From assembly GCF_024362805.1 (NCBI RefSeq), contig NZ_CP093299.1, positions 2,822,001-2,886,000 of the forward strand: a DNA stretch of 64,000 nt, written 5' to 3'. Below the pieces are notes generated by a model that was not told where the DNA came from, did no database searches, and was given only the letters and a program-made list of their open reading frames with translations. Origin of the DNA: Salipaludibacillus sp. LMS25. Lineage in GTDB: Bacteria > Bacillota > Bacilli > Bacillales > Salisediminibacteriaceae. Position numbers and translations under genes: made by a program. Positions 18,706 through 28,830 of this stretch are shown one piece after another (positions within the stretch are counted from its first letter, which is position 1; each line of letters opens with the position of its first letter).

Positions 18706-18781
18706 CCGAGCACACCTCTAAAAAGTGCATGATTTCAGGCAAAAAAATCCCTGTATAATTGTCTGTAGGTTCGTTGTAAAA

Positions 18782-18795
18782 TGAAAGCGCTATCT
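18782..18795. promoter_or_regulatory. CcpA cre-like site upstream of the sensor kinase gene
   Basis: TGAAAGCGCTATCT matches the cre consensus TGWAANCGNTNWCA at all but the last position. It lies about 95 bp before the kinase start, so glucose repression of the two-component system, and through it the locus, is likely. Confidence 0.6.
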
Positions 18796-18888
18796 TGATC
18801 TGTATGACGTTTAAAGTATTTAGTGCCGATCCTGTGTATGAAAGCTTACGGTTATAGTTTTGCTAATTGAGTGAATGAGGCTTGTGAG

Positions 18889-20685
18889 ATGATAAATGCG
18901 ATTGGGAGACGATTTAATAATATTAAAATAAGGCATAAATTGATGATATCCTCTTTTGTTGTGGTTTTCGTCCCACTATTAATTGTAGGAGGGGTGTTAA
19001 CGGCAGAGCTTAGAAAAACAGCGTTAAATAATACGATAGAGCAAACGACCGCTGATATGGCTAGAATTAAGACACGCGTAAGTGAAGTGATGACTCCCGC
19101 GATTAATGTGGCCAATTATGCGTTAGTCGATCAGCGGTTGAAGGATTTAGTCACGACCGAATATACGTCTACTTATGAGGTGGTACAAGCATATAGCCAT
19201 TATAATACATTTGATAATAGTGAACGGTTATACACAGGTATCTCCACTATTCGTTTTTTTGTAGAGAATGAAACGATGTTAAATAATTGGCAATTCATTC
19301 CGTTGTCTGAAGAAATGAGAAGCTTAGACTGGTATAAAGCCGCCCATAATAGTAGAGGATTGTTGTTATGGCATTATACAGAGACGTCTATGGGAAAGGA
19401 GGTAGGGAAGCAGCTAACGTTAACACGTGTCGTTCATTACCCGAATGATGACACATATGGGATTATTGGTGTGGAGTTAAATACGGATTATTTAAATTGG
19501 ATATTAGCTCAAGAAGTCGTGCCATTAATGATCATTGATGCTGACCATCATGTGGTCGCCGGCAACCAGCAGGAACTTATTGGGGCGAAGTTATCAGAAA
19601 CAATGATGATTCCGGTGTTGGTAGAAGAGAAAGAAGGCACATTTAGAGAGACTGTTTTTGATGAACCGTCTCATGTCATTATAGATCCAATTCTGCTTGA
19701 AAATAGTGCAAATGATCTTAGGCTCGTCGCAGTCATATCAGACTCCGATATTGTAGAGGATGCTGATAGGCTCAGTAGAACCGGGTTTGTCATTATGCTG
19801 ATTAGTATGAGTGTGGCGCTCATCTTAATATATGGATTTTCTCACCTTATTTCAACACGAATTGCCGAACTTAGTAAACATATTCATCAAATCACCGAGG
19901 GTAATCTCACTGTCAGCCATGAGATTCAAGGGCAGGATGAAATCGGGGAACTTTCCCATCAATTTAACCTCATGACATTAAGTATCCAAGCTTTACTAGA
20001 AGAGATTGAACAGCACAATAATGAAAAGCGTGAGCTGGAAATGAAACAAAGTACGATGACATTTAAAATGTTAGCAAGTCAAATCCACCCTCATTTTCTA
20101 TTTAACACATTAGAGACAATTCGCATGGAGGCGAGTATAAAAGGTGAACAGGACTTGGCTCATGTGGTGAAAAAGCTAGGGAAGCTATTGAGGCATAGCA
20201 TCGAGATGACAGGCAAGCTCATTCCTATTAAGCAAGAAATTGAAATGGTTAAGGCCTATTTAGACATTCAAAAATTCCGTTTTAAAGATCGCTTAACGTA
20301 TAACGTGACGGTAGATGAACGAGCGGAAACGGTAGAGATACCACCGTTAGTCATACAGCCACTTGTAGAAAATGCTGTTATTCATGGGATTCAGCACCGT
20401 CGAGGCGGAGGACGCGTTGTAGTCAGCGTTCATATTTTGCAAGAAGAGGTTACTGTGGAAATTTGCGATAATGGTCCAGGTATGACAGAGGAACAGCTAA
20501 GAAAAATAACCTCTTTTATCGCTAAGGAAGAAGAGGAACCTGGACAGCGTATCGGATTAAAAAATGTTGATGAAAGACTACGGCTCGTGTATAAACAATC
20601 GCCAGGTTTGCAAATTGATAGTCTGCTTGATGAAGGAACGTCAGTATCGTTTTCAATACCAGCTATAACGAAGAGCGGCCGCTAG
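18889..20685 (+). CDS. YesM-like sensor histidine kinase
   Basis: This membrane sensor kinase of the LytS/YesM class detects an extracellular sugar cue. TM1 lies near residues 20-42, followed by a sensor domain of about 260 residues (Cache-like), TM2 near 300-320 and HAMP. The His-kinase domain has the phosphoacceptor in SQIHPHFLFNTLE, and the ATP-binding region has LVENAVIHGIQHR and DNGPGM. About 598 residues from the ATG at 18889; an in-frame GTG at 18871 is the alternative. It is followed after 36 bp by its response regulator gene. The YesM/YesN pairs of Bacillus typically govern polysaccharide uptake loci, as the neighbouring ABC importer and hydrolases suggest here. Confidence 0.92.
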   Translation: MINAIGRRFNNIKIRHKLMISSFVVVFVPLLIVGGVLTAELRKTALNNTIEQTTADMARIKTRVSEVMTPAINVANYALVDQRLKDLVTTEYTSTYEVVQAYSHYNTFDNSERLYTGISTIRFFVENETMLNNWQFIPLSEEMRSLDWYKAAHNSRGLLLWHYTETSMGKEVGKQLTLTRVVHYPNDDTYGIIGVELNTDYLNWILAQEVVPLMIIDADHHVVAGNQQELIGAKLSETMMIPVLVEEKEGTFRETVFDEPSHVIIDPILLENSANDLRLVAVISDSDIVEDADRLSRTGFVIMLISMSVALILIYGFSHLISTRIAELSKHIHQITEGNLTVSHEIQGQDEIGELSHQFNLMTLSIQALLEEIEQHNNEKRELEMKQSTMTFKMLASQIHPHFLFNTLETIRMEASIKGEQDLAHVVKKLGKLLRHSIEMTGKLIPIKQEIEMVKAYLDIQKFRFKDRLTYNVTVDERAETVEIPPLVIQPLVENAVIHGIQHRRGGGRVVVSVHILQEEVTVEICDNGPGMTEEQLRKITSFIAKEEEEPGQRIGLKNVDERLRLVYKQSPGLQIDSLLDEGTSVSFSIPAITKSGR

Positions 20686-20721
20686 GGTCCCTGATGTCAT
20701 CAATTAAGCGAGGTGAAAAAA

Positions 20722-22257
20722 ATGTACAATGTTTTAATTGTAGATGATGAGCCGATAGTAAGGGAAGGTCTTAAAACGATCATTTCGTGGGAAAATTATG
20801 GGTTTCATGTAACTGGGACAGCGGAAGATGGCGAAGCTGCGTTAGAAAAATATGACGATTTGTCACCTGATCTCATTATTTCAGACATTCGTATGACAGG
20901 GATGGATGGTCTAGAATTTATTGAAGCAGTTAGGGAGACTGATCAGCGAGTGAGGTGTTTACTATTAAGTGGCTACGCTGATTTTGATTATGCCAGACAG
21001 GCTATTGAGCATAATGTAGCTGGCTATTTATTAAAGCCTGTTGATGAAGAGGAATTGATCGACTATTTAATTCGTATTAAATCCGAGCTAAAACAAGAAG
21101 AAGAACGATCACTATTAACGAAGCATGGACAGGAGAAGAGACAAGAGGATGTGTTAACTTCTCTCATTATGACCCCTCCAATGTTAAAGAGAGAGAAAGA
21201 GCACCTCATCCAGCATGCGAAGAAGGTTGGATTAGACTGGGGGAGCTATGACATGCTAGTGATCACTGTTAAACAAAGAGAGACAGGAGAAGTATTATGG
21301 CGCACGGCAAAAGAGATGGTGATAACTTTAGTACAAAACTTGCCGGAAAAGATCGTTTTTTTTCATGAGCCTTATGTGGGCATTTTATTAAATGGCTCCT
21401 TAGCTTTTAAGGGGAAGTACGACTTATTTAAGAAGATTAAATCGGTTATGGAAGATGAAGGGTATTATATGGTCGCAGCACTCGGTGGGAGTGTTGAACG
21501 ATTAGAAACAGTGCACACCTCGTTTGCAACAGCTCGTACCCTCATTCAAAAAAAATTCTTTTATCCCCCGGGGGAGCTGCTTTATGCTGAAAAAGAAAAC
21601 GATTCAGGGGGGGAAGCCACATCTGATTGTGACACGCTAGCTTATCAACTATATGCTGCATTAGAAGTGGGTGTTTATCAATCAGTCCCTTCCCTCATTA
21701 AAGAGATTCGCTTTGCAGGGGACTTTAACGCATGTGAAAGAACAGTGAAACAGCGGTATGTGACAGTTCTCACAACGGTCCTAAACAAGTTGCGCGCGTC
21801 AAAATCTGACAAGGAAAAACTGATCACACACGCTTTGGATAAGGTGACACGTATTCACAGTATCGATCATATAGAGGATCTCTTACAATTTTCCGAAGAA
21901 CTTATTTCATGTTTATTTACTCAACTGGATTATTCAGAGGCTGATGACCAGTTAAAAAAGCTACTATTCATGATGGAAACACACTACAATGAGAATTTAA
22001 AACTTGAAAAGTTAGCGGGAATTTTCAATTACAATAGTGCCTATTTAGGGAAACTATTTAAACGGTATACTGGCGACTATTTTAATACATATTTGGATCA
22101 CGTCCGTATTCGGCATGCAAAAGAATATTTATTGCAAGGCTATAAAGTTTATGAAGTAGCTGAAATGGTAGGCTACTCCCATGTTGATTATTTTCATAGT
22201 AAGTTTAAGAAATATGTAGGTATTTCCCCGTCAAAGTATCGAAAAAGCACTACTTAA
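20722..22257 (+). CDS. YesN-like response regulator with AraC DNA-binding domain
   Basis: This is the partner of the preceding kinase. The N-terminal receiver domain has the acidic pocket in IVDDEP, the phosphoacceptor Asp in LIISDIRMTGMDG and the conserved Lys in YLLKPVDE. A middle region of about 250 residues follows. The C-terminal AraC-type helix-turn-helix pair is seen in LEKLAGIFNYNSAYLGKLFKRYTG and VYEVAEMVGYSHVDYFHSKFKKYVGISPSKYR. The ATG at 20722 has GAGGTG 6 bp upstream; GTG at 20713 would add three residues. It has 511 residues, as usual for YesN. It probably activates the ABC importer operon that begins about 370 bp downstream. Confidence 0.92.
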   Translation: MYNVLIVDDEPIVREGLKTIISWENYGFHVTGTAEDGEAALEKYDDLSPDLIISDIRMTGMDGLEFIEAVRETDQRVRCLLLSGYADFDYARQAIEHNVAGYLLKPVDEEELIDYLIRIKSELKQEEERSLLTKHGQEKRQEDVLTSLIMTPPMLKREKEHLIQHAKKVGLDWGSYDMLVITVKQRETGEVLWRTAKEMVITLVQNLPEKIVFFHEPYVGILLNGSLAFKGKYDLFKKIKSVMEDEGYYMVAALGGSVERLETVHTSFATARTLIQKKFFYPPGELLYAEKENDSGGEATSDCDTLAYQLYAALEVGVYQSVPSLIKEIRFAGDFNACERTVKQRYVTVLTTVLNKLRASKSDKEKLITHALDKVTRIHSIDHIEDLLQFSEELISCLFTQLDYSEADDQLKKLLFMMETHYNENLKLEKLAGIFNYNSAYLGKLFKRYTGDYFNTYLDHVRIRHAKEYLLQGYKVYEVAEMVGYSHVDYFHSKFKKYVGISPSKYRKSTT

Positions 22258-22294
22258 AGAAAAAATGATAGAGCGTCACAATCTATGACGATCT

Positions 22295-22326
22295 GCTGGC
22301 TGAATGTTGTTAGAGTCAGCTTTTTT
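22295..22326 (+). terminator. terminator after the yesN-like gene
   Basis: Stem GCTGGCT/AGTCAGC (one mismatch) with a 12-nt loop followed by six T, about 40 bp past the stop codon. Confidence 0.65.
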
Positions 22327-22376
22327 ATTTGCGCTCTTGTTGGACGGGAAACATATGATGACTCACATTGGTTTAC

Positions 22377-22529
22377 CCCACTCTTAAGGGGTAGTAAAAC
22401 CCCCACCTTAAAACTGAAGAAGATCGAAACGTTTAGGTGGGGGATAAACTGCCCCTAAAGGTCCCATAAGTTAAAAGAACAATCAGTGGGGATGAAGGAA
22501 AACGTCCACTGATTGAAGCTTAGCTTTAT
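22377..22529. repeat. TTTAT-bounded structured element, long form (copy C)
   Basis: This 153-bp copy ends in TTTAT (22525-22529); the left flank reads TTTAC rather than TTTAT. The inner CCCCCACCT/AGGTGGGGG stem is perfect and the outer AGGGG.AGT/ACTGCCCCT stem nearly so. In the third stem one base differs (GTCCACTGATTG). It lies between the two-component system and the importer operon and could separate their transcription. Confidence 0.85.
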
Positions 22530-22631
22530 CCGTTTTCACCGCCATTTTTTATATGATTTCTTCCGTAATTATTCAGGTATTTCCTAAAGAAAACGTGGGC
22601 TATGATAGAGATGTGAACAGGAGGGGATCAC

Positions 22632-23594
22632 GTGGAGATGGCAAAAAAGAAAGCGGATACAAAATCGAACCTGTACAAACAAAAGAGGAATTTCTGGAAA
22701 ACGATGAAGAATCAAAAAATCCTCTACCTTATGTCTGTTCCTGTCGTTATTTACGTCTTCATTTTTAATTATTTACCCGTTTGGGGATGGACGATGGCTT
22801 TTCAAAATTATCGCCCTGGAAGAAGCTTTTCTGAGCAGGAATGGGTGGGATTTGAGCATTTCATCACACTATTTCAAGATAATCATTTCTACCTTGTGTT
22901 GAGGAACACGTTAGTGATGAGTGTCATGTTGTTGATCGCAGGGTTTATTATTCCAATTATTTTTGCTGTTTTACTTAATGAATTAAAAGATTCGTTGTTT
23001 AAAAGATCTGTACAAACTATTTCATATTTACCTCACTTTGTTTCATGGGTAGTCGTGGCAAGTATCGTCACTAAAATGCTTTCCACGGATGGTGGAATCG
23101 TCAATGAGGTACTTGTCTCATTGAATATCCTTGATAAACCTGTTCAATTTATGGCGCAAGGGCATTTATTTTGGCTGATTGTCACTGTATCTGATGTATG
23201 GAAGGAGATGGGATGGAATTCAATTATCTTTTTAGCTGCCATGGCTGGTATTGATCCTCAGTTATATGAAGCGGCGAGAGTTGATGGTGCAGGCAGATGG
23301 CGGAGAATTTGGCACATTACATTACCAGGTATTAGGCCGACAATGATGGTTATTCTCATATTGTCTATTGGAAGTATGATAAGCATTGGGTTTGAAAGGC
23401 AGCTACTATTAGGCAATTCTTTGGTCAGGGAATATTCAGAAGTGCTTGAACTCTATGCCTTAAATTACGGGATTGGCATGGGGCGATATTCGTATGGTAC
23501 AGCCATCAGTATCTTTAATTCAATCGTAAGCATTATCCTCCTTCTACTTGCCAATGGTCTGTTTAAACGTCTGACGAAAACAAGCGTCATGTAA
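22632..23594 (+). CDS. ABC transporter permease, LplB family
   Basis: This is the first membrane subunit of a carbohydrate ABC importer (LplB/YtcP/LipO type) for complex oligosaccharides. It has six transmembrane segments. The cytoplasmic EAA loop reads YEAARVDGAGRWRRIWHITLPGI and is the ATPase contact. It starts at GTG 22632 with AGGAGGGG just upstream and has 320 residues, standard for the family. The second permease follows after 10 bp and the binding protein after that. No ATPase gene is in the locus, which is usual because these importers share a general ATPase of the MsmX type. Confidence 0.92.
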   Translation: MEMAKKKADTKSNLYKQKRNFWKTMKNQKILYLMSVPVVIYVFIFNYLPVWGWTMAFQNYRPGRSFSEQEWVGFEHFITLFQDNHFYLVLRNTLVMSVMLLIAGFIIPIIFAVLLNELKDSLFKRSVQTISYLPHFVSWVVVASIVTKMLSTDGGIVNEVLVSLNILDKPVQFMAQGHLFWLIVTVSDVWKEMGWNSIIFLAAMAGIDPQLYEAARVDGAGRWRRIWHITLPGIRPTMMVILILSIGSMISIGFERQLLLGNSLVREYSEVLELYALNYGIGMGRYSYGTAISIFNSIVSIILLLLANGLFKRLTKTSVM

Positions 23595-23604
23595 GGAGGA
23601 AACT

Positions 23605-24528
23605 ATGTTTAAACTTAACCGAAAGAAATCCAACCTATTACAGACGTCGACGACAGAGAAACTCTTTGATGTTACCAATTACATGGTTATGGGCATCGTC
23701 ATTGTTATTATGCTGTATCCGTTTTTAAATGTGCTGGCCATCTCATTAAATGATTCTACTGACACGGTAAAAGGAGGAATATATATCGTTCCTCGCCAGT
23801 TTACACTTGAAAATTATCGAGTGATTATGGAATATGACAGTTTGCTCATCGGTTTCAGAAATTCCGTCTTAAGAACAGTTATTGGCACATTTCTCGGTTT
23901 ATTTGTTTGCTCAATGGTAGCTTATACGTTGAGCCGAAAGGATTTCCAAGCAAGAAATGTCATATCCGTCATTATTGTGTTAACGATGTTTTTCAGTGGG
24001 GGGCTCGTACCGACTTATATGTTAATGCGTGATTTGGGGCTGGTTAATTCCTTTGCAGTCTATATTTTACCGTTACTAGCAAGCGCTTGGAATATTATCA
24101 TTATTCGGTCCTTTATGGACGGGTTGCCCCTTGCTTTACAAGAATCAGCAAAAGTGGATGGAGCAAATGATTTTACAATATATTGGAAAATCATTTTACC
24201 AATCTGTAAGCCGGTTTTAGCTACTATCGCGTTGTTTATCGCGGTTATGCAATGGAATATGTGGTTTGATACGTATATATACAATAGTGCCAATCCAGCA
24301 TTAACGACTCTTCAATATGAGTTGATGAAAATTTTACAAAATACCACCGCCTCTACAGGAGCAGGGATTGATTCCGTCCGTGGTTCGGGGGCTGAAGCGG
24401 CCACACGCGTCTCACCGGAATCGATTAGAATGGCGATTACAATAGTCACGATTGTACCTATTTTGCTCGTTTATCCATTTTTACAACGGTATTTTGTTAA
24501 AGGAATGACACTTGGTGCCATTAAATAG
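23605..24528 (+). CDS. ABC transporter permease, YtcP family
   Basis: The partner permease (307 residues, six transmembrane segments) has the EAA loop LQESAKVDGANDFTIYWKIILPICKP. AAGGAGGAAACT precedes the ATG, 10 bp after the stop of the LplB-like gene. Together with the lipoprotein encoded next it would form the import channel for oligosaccharides. The typical FSGGLVPTYMLMRDLGLVNS segment of YtcP proteins is present. Confidence 0.92.
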   Translation: MFKLNRKKSNLLQTSTTEKLFDVTNYMVMGIVIVIMLYPFLNVLAISLNDSTDTVKGGIYIVPRQFTLENYRVIMEYDSLLIGFRNSVLRTVIGTFLGLFVCSMVAYTLSRKDFQARNVISVIIVLTMFFSGGLVPTYMLMRDLGLVNSFAVYILPLLASAWNIIIIRSFMDGLPLALQESAKVDGANDFTIYWKIILPICKPVLATIALFIAVMQWNMWFDTYIYNSANPALTTLQYELMKILQNTTASTGAGIDSVRGSGAEAATRVSPESIRMAITIVTIVPILLVYPFLQRYFVKGMTLGAIK

Positions 24529-24620
24529 GTGAGAGTCAATAAAAGCAATAGGTAAGGTGATAAGTCATAACTGACTTGCATATAAAGGCTTTTAAATTAA
24601 AAGACAAGGGGGATTTATCT

Positions 24621-26300
24621 ATGAACAAGCGGAAAGTGACAGGTGTTGTTTTTGGGATGGTTGGCGTATTAGCTGCCTTATCAGCCTGCAGTAATGACGA
24701 AAAAGCGACAAATACCAACCATGTAGACGGCGAAAGCGAGGGTGACATTGAATTTACGCTGTTTGCAGCCGACAATAATCCAAGCTGGAACGGGATGAAT
24801 AGTGATGTGGGGCAAGTTATTTTGGAAGAAACAGGTGTCTCATTAAATGCGGACTTCGCCATTAATGACCCAGGAGAACGGATTGCACTATTTGCAGCCA
24901 GTGGTGAGTATCCAGATTTTATCCTCCCTAAAGGAGACAGCGGGATTTTAGTAGATGCTGGGGCGATGGTAGATTTAAGACCATTAATTGAAGAACATGC
25001 ACCAAATATACAAGAGGTTTATGGCGAGTACTTAGACAGAATGACGTGGAGTGAGGAAGATGATGCCATCTACTTTATCGGGACTAATCCAGTCGATGAG
25101 GAAAATTGGACACCTGGTAGCGGTTTTTGGCTTCAACATGCGGTAGTAGAAGAATTAGGCTATCCAGAGATTAATACAGTAGAAGATTTTGAGAGCGCTA
25201 TCAAAGAGTACTATGAGATGTATCCAGAAATTGATGGACAACCGACCATTCCTCTGTCTTTACTTGCTGATGACTGGCGAATGCTTATATCGGTTACAAA
25301 TCCTGCTTTTTGGGCGACTGGTGCCTCAGATGATGGCGAGTGGTACATTGATGATGAGACGAGGGAAGCGATTCTTCATTATCGCCGCCCAGAAGAACGA
25401 GAGTATTTTCGCTGGCTGAATCACATGAATGCGGAGGGATTGCTTGATCCAGAAACTTTCGTTCAACAAGAAGATCAATACATTTCAAAAGTCTCGTCAG
25501 GCCGTGTGTTAGGAATGATTGATGCAGAATGGTCGATCGGAGACGCTCAAACCGCTTTACGAGAAGACGGAAAATATGAACGCATGCACGGTGTTTACCC
25601 GGTGACATTAGATGAATCATATGAGCACCGCAATTTTCAGAGTACAGGGTATTTAGCTGAGTGGGGAATCGGTATCAGTGTTGATAATCCTGATCCTGTA
25701 AGAGCGATTAAATTTCTCGATTGGATGGCCTCAGAGGAAGCACAAATTTTAAACAATTGGGGAATTGAAGGGGAACATTATGAAGTGGATGAAGATGGGA
25801 ATAGATATCTTACGCCTGAGCAACGGGAAGAGCGACTGAGTGATAGCTCCTTTGATGAACGCACAGGTATAGGTGTATACCTCTCTTACGGTCCACATTA
25901 TGGTGACGGTGTATTAGATTCTACTGGCCAACCATTCACGATTAATACACAAGAAACATTAATTGAGGATTACACCGAAAAAGAGAAGGAAGTATTATCA
26001 GCCTATGATGCCAATATATGGGCCGATTTATATCCGTCAGCTGATGAATTCCCTGTAAAACCATGGGGAGCTGGCTGGGAAATTAATTGGCGTTCAGATT
26101 CTCCTATTGCGGTACCGTTTCAACGGGCACAAGATATTATGATGACGAGAATTCCAGAAGCCGTGTTAGCTGATCCAGAAGACTTCGATGATGTGTACGA
26201 CAAGTTTATGGATGAACTGGATGATATCGGTGTGGACGAAATGGAAGCTGAATTCACAGAACTTGTCCGGCAGCGTATTGAATTATGGGGAGAGGAATAA
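24621..26300 (+). CDS. oligosaccharide-binding lipoprotein of the LplB/YtcP importer
   Basis: This is an extracellular solute-binding lipoprotein (LipO/YtcQ-like, family 1) of 559 residues. The signal peptide ends in the lipobox LSAC at about residue 22, and the mature protein starts CSNDEKA. The mature chain is very acidic, as expected for a protein exposed to alkaline or saline medium. The size is typical for oligosaccharide binders of this importer class. AGGGGGA precedes the ATG at 24621; the longer frame from 24576 has no such site. It is followed by a strong hairpin (26321) that probably raises its expression relative to the downstream hydrolases. Confidence 0.92.
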   Translation: MNKRKVTGVVFGMVGVLAALSACSNDEKATNTNHVDGESEGDIEFTLFAADNNPSWNGMNSDVGQVILEETGVSLNADFAINDPGERIALFAASGEYPDFILPKGDSGILVDAGAMVDLRPLIEEHAPNIQEVYGEYLDRMTWSEEDDAIYFIGTNPVDEENWTPGSGFWLQHAVVEELGYPEINTVEDFESAIKEYYEMYPEIDGQPTIPLSLLADDWRMLISVTNPAFWATGASDDGEWYIDDETREAILHYRRPEEREYFRWLNHMNAEGLLDPETFVQQEDQYISKVSSGRVLGMIDAEWSIGDAQTALREDGKYERMHGVYPVTLDESYEHRNFQSTGYLAEWGIGISVDNPDPVRAIKFLDWMASEEAQILNNWGIEGEHYEVDEDGNRYLTPEQREERLSDSSFDERTGIGVYLSYGPHYGDGVLDSTGQPFTINTQETLIEDYTEKEKEVLSAYDANIWADLYPSADEFPVKPWGAGWEINWRSDSPIAVPFQRAQDIMMTRIPEAVLADPEDFDDVYDKFMDELDDIGVDEMEAEFTELVRQRIELWGEE

Positions 26301-26320
26301 AAGAGATAGAGTCACTTTTT

Positions 26321-26371
26321 CAGGCTACTTCCGAATCGACACGTTTAGATAAGATTCGGAAGTGTTGCCTG
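26321..26371 (+). terminator. strong hairpin between binding protein and GH31 genes
   Basis: A 10-bp stem CTTCCGAATC/GATTCGGAAG nested in CAGGC/GCCTG, 20 bp after the binding-protein stop. There is no long T run, so partial termination or 3'-end protection is likely, leaving some read-through into the hydrolase genes. Confidence 0.6.
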
Positions 26372-26482
26372 TTTACATCTCGCGTGAAGAAAGCGTGTCT
26401 ATATGATTGAGACTAGTCTTATGATTTTTCAACATAACTACTAATTGAACAGCCGCAACAGATGGGCGAAAGGAGACGTAAG

Positions 26483-28807
26483 ATGAAATTTACAGATGGC
26501 AACTGGCTCATTAAAGAGGGGCTAGAGCTTATTACGCCTGTTCAGCTTTTTAGAACGACTGTGTCTGAAAAACAAGTTACCTTGTTATTAGCGCCAATGG
26601 CATTGTCCGAACGATCCGATCAGTTAGACGTCCCAATGCTGACCGTGACGTACTCAGCCCCGATACCTGATGTTATTAAAGTCACATGTGTCAGACATAA
26701 AGGTGTGGTTAAACGAGGGCCCGTCTTTTCCGTTGAGGCTCAAGAAGATTATATACCCATTATAAAAGAGTCAAAAACAGATGTTACCTTAACGAGTGGT
26801 TCGCTGACAGTAAAAGCAGTAAAAGGCACAACATGGTCTAGTGATTACATGTATAACGGGCAACGGGTAACGAGCAGCGGGTTTAAAAGTAAAGCACATG
26901 TAACGAGAATAGCCACAAAAGAAACATTTATGAGAGAAGAGTTGGATTTATCGGTGGGTGAAACGATATATGGACTCGGTGAACGGTTTACGCCATTAGT
27001 AAGAAATGGTCAGGTTGTAGACACATGGAATAAAGACGGAGGGACGAGTTCAGAGCAGTCGTATAAAAATGTCCCTTTTTACTTATCAAACAAAGGATAT
27101 GGCGTGTTCGTCAATCATCCAGAAAACGTCTCCTTTGAAGTGGGTTCAGAAAAAGTCTCTAAAATGCAAGTTAGCGTAACAGGAGAGACGCTGGAGTACT
27201 ACGTCATCGGTGGCGGTTCACCTAAAAAAGTGCTCGAAAACTATACGATGTTAACAGGGAAACCGGCCCTTCCACCGGCATGGTCTTTCGGATTATGGTT
27301 AACGACCTCTTTTACGACAGATTACGATGAGCAAACGGTCAATACCTTTGTGGATGGGATGGCTGAACGAGATCTTCCATTACGTGTGTTTCATTTTGAC
27401 TGTTTTTGGATGAAAGCCCTTCAGTGGTGTGATTTTCAATGGGATAAGGATATTTTTCCCGACCCGAAAGGCATGTTGAGCCGCTTGAAAGGGAAAGGAC
27501 TAAAACTATCTGTTTGGATTAACCCTTATATCGCGCAAGCTTCCCCATTATTTGATGAGGCAGTGGAAAAAGGCTATTTAATACAAAAACACAATGGCGA
27601 TGTGTGGCAATGGGATAAGTGGCAACCGGGAATGGGAATCGTTGATTTTACGAATGAACAGGCATGTCAATGGTATATAGGTCATTTAGAAAAATTGCAT
27701 CAAATGGGGGTAGATAGCTTTAAAACGGACTTTGGTGAAAGGATTCCTACAGACGTTGTTTACCATGATGGATCAGATCCGATGAAAATGCATAATTATT
27801 ATGCTTACTTATACAATCAGGTGGTGTTTCAATGGTTAGAAAAGGTACGAGGTAAGAATGATGCGGTCCTTTTTGCTCGTTCATCCACAGCAGGAGGTCA
27901 AAAATTTCCTGTTCATTGGGGCGGCGACTGTGATGCTAGCTACGTTTCCATGGCAGAAAGTCTTCGGGGGGGCTTGTCATTAGGACTGTCAGGATTCGGT
28001 TTTTGGAGTCATGACATCGGTGGTTTTGAAAGTACTGCTCCGGCAGATCTTTATAAACGATGGATTGCATTTGGTTTGTTATCCAGCCATAGCCGACTTC
28101 ATGGCAGCAAGTCATACCGTGTACCGTGGATATATGATGAAGAAGCGGTTGATGTTTTAAGGTTTTATACGTCATTAAAACATTCGCTTATGCCGTACTT
28201 GTATCAACATGCTTATGAAACGACGAAAACAGGCATACCGATGATGCGTGCCATGATGCTGGAATTCCCTGAAGACCCAACATGTGATTATGTAGACCGT
28301 CAATATATGCTCGGTGATGCTCTACTCGTGGCGCCTGTTTTTAATGAAGAAGGGCGTGTTAGCTATTATTTACCGAAAGGGACGTGGACACATCTCCTTA
28401 CAAATGAAAAAGTGGAAGGAGGAACGTGGAAGGAAGGGCACTATGATTACTTTAGTCTGCCTCTCTTCGTAAGAGCTGACTCTATCATACCAATTGGAGG
28501 CAACACTGCTAAACCTGATTATGACTATGCCGATAATGTGACATGTCATCTATTCGAGCTGCAAACAAATAAAACGGTTACTATCAGAGATATTCACGGA
28601 GGAATTGCTCTAAATCTAACTGCCAACGTAAATGAGGATGGTTCTTATGACGTTATCCCAGACAACCCGCTTCAAAAACAGTGGCAGCTCGTTTTAAGAG
28701 GAAGGACCACATCTCCCTTTGTTGAAAATGGGGAGGCTCGATTAGTTGAGAACGGTATCGCTATCGTTCCAAAACAGTCAAGCGAAGCTATAAAAATCAC
28801 ATTCTAG
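26483..28807 (+). CDS. GH31 alpha-xylosidase (YicI-like)
   Basis: This cytoplasmic GH31 enzyme would release alpha-linked xylose from the non-reducing end of xyloglucan oligosaccharides. With the ATG at 26483 (AAAGGAG 7 bp upstream) it has 774 residues, and the catalytic residues fall at D416 (nucleophile, KTDFGERIPTD) and D482 (acid/base, HWGGDCDASY). I recall the same two numbers for E. coli alpha-xylosidase YicI (772 residues). The substrate-site block LSGFGFWSHDIGGFE is also in the YicI form. It has an N-terminal beta domain, a TIM barrel from about residue 270, and C-terminal beta domains. It lies in a run with GH3, 24 bp apart. Confidence 0.93.
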   Translation: MKFTDGNWLIKEGLELITPVQLFRTTVSEKQVTLLLAPMALSERSDQLDVPMLTVTYSAPIPDVIKVTCVRHKGVVKRGPVFSVEAQEDYIPIIKESKTDVTLTSGSLTVKAVKGTTWSSDYMYNGQRVTSSGFKSKAHVTRIATKETFMREELDLSVGETIYGLGERFTPLVRNGQVVDTWNKDGGTSSEQSYKNVPFYLSNKGYGVFVNHPENVSFEVGSEKVSKMQVSVTGETLEYYVIGGGSPKKVLENYTMLTGKPALPPAWSFGLWLTTSFTTDYDEQTVNTFVDGMAERDLPLRVFHFDCFWMKALQWCDFQWDKDIFPDPKGMLSRLKGKGLKLSVWINPYIAQASPLFDEAVEKGYLIQKHNGDVWQWDKWQPGMGIVDFTNEQACQWYIGHLEKLHQMGVDSFKTDFGERIPTDVVYHDGSDPMKMHNYYAYLYNQVVFQWLEKVRGKNDAVLFARSSTAGGQKFPVHWGGDCDASYVSMAESLRGGLSLGLSGFGFWSHDIGGFESTAPADLYKRWIAFGLLSSHSRLHGSKSYRVPWIYDEEAVDVLRFYTSLKHSLMPYLYQHAYETTKTGIPMMRAMMLEFPEDPTCDYVDRQYMLGDALLVAPVFNEEGRVSYYLPKGTWTHLLTNEKVEGGTWKEGHYDYFSLPLFVRADSIIPIGGNTAKPDYDYADNVTCHLFELQTNKTVTIRDIHGGIALNLTANVNEDGSYDVIPDNPLQKQWQLVLRGRTTSPFVENGEARLVENGIAIVPKQSSEAIKITF

Positions 28808-28830
28808 TTCGCTAAAAGGAGGACAAATAC

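Noticed and set aside
22553..22768. 71-codon forward frame upstream of the LplB-like permease
   Set aside because: It overlaps the permease start in another frame; the permease has the ribosome site and family similarity.
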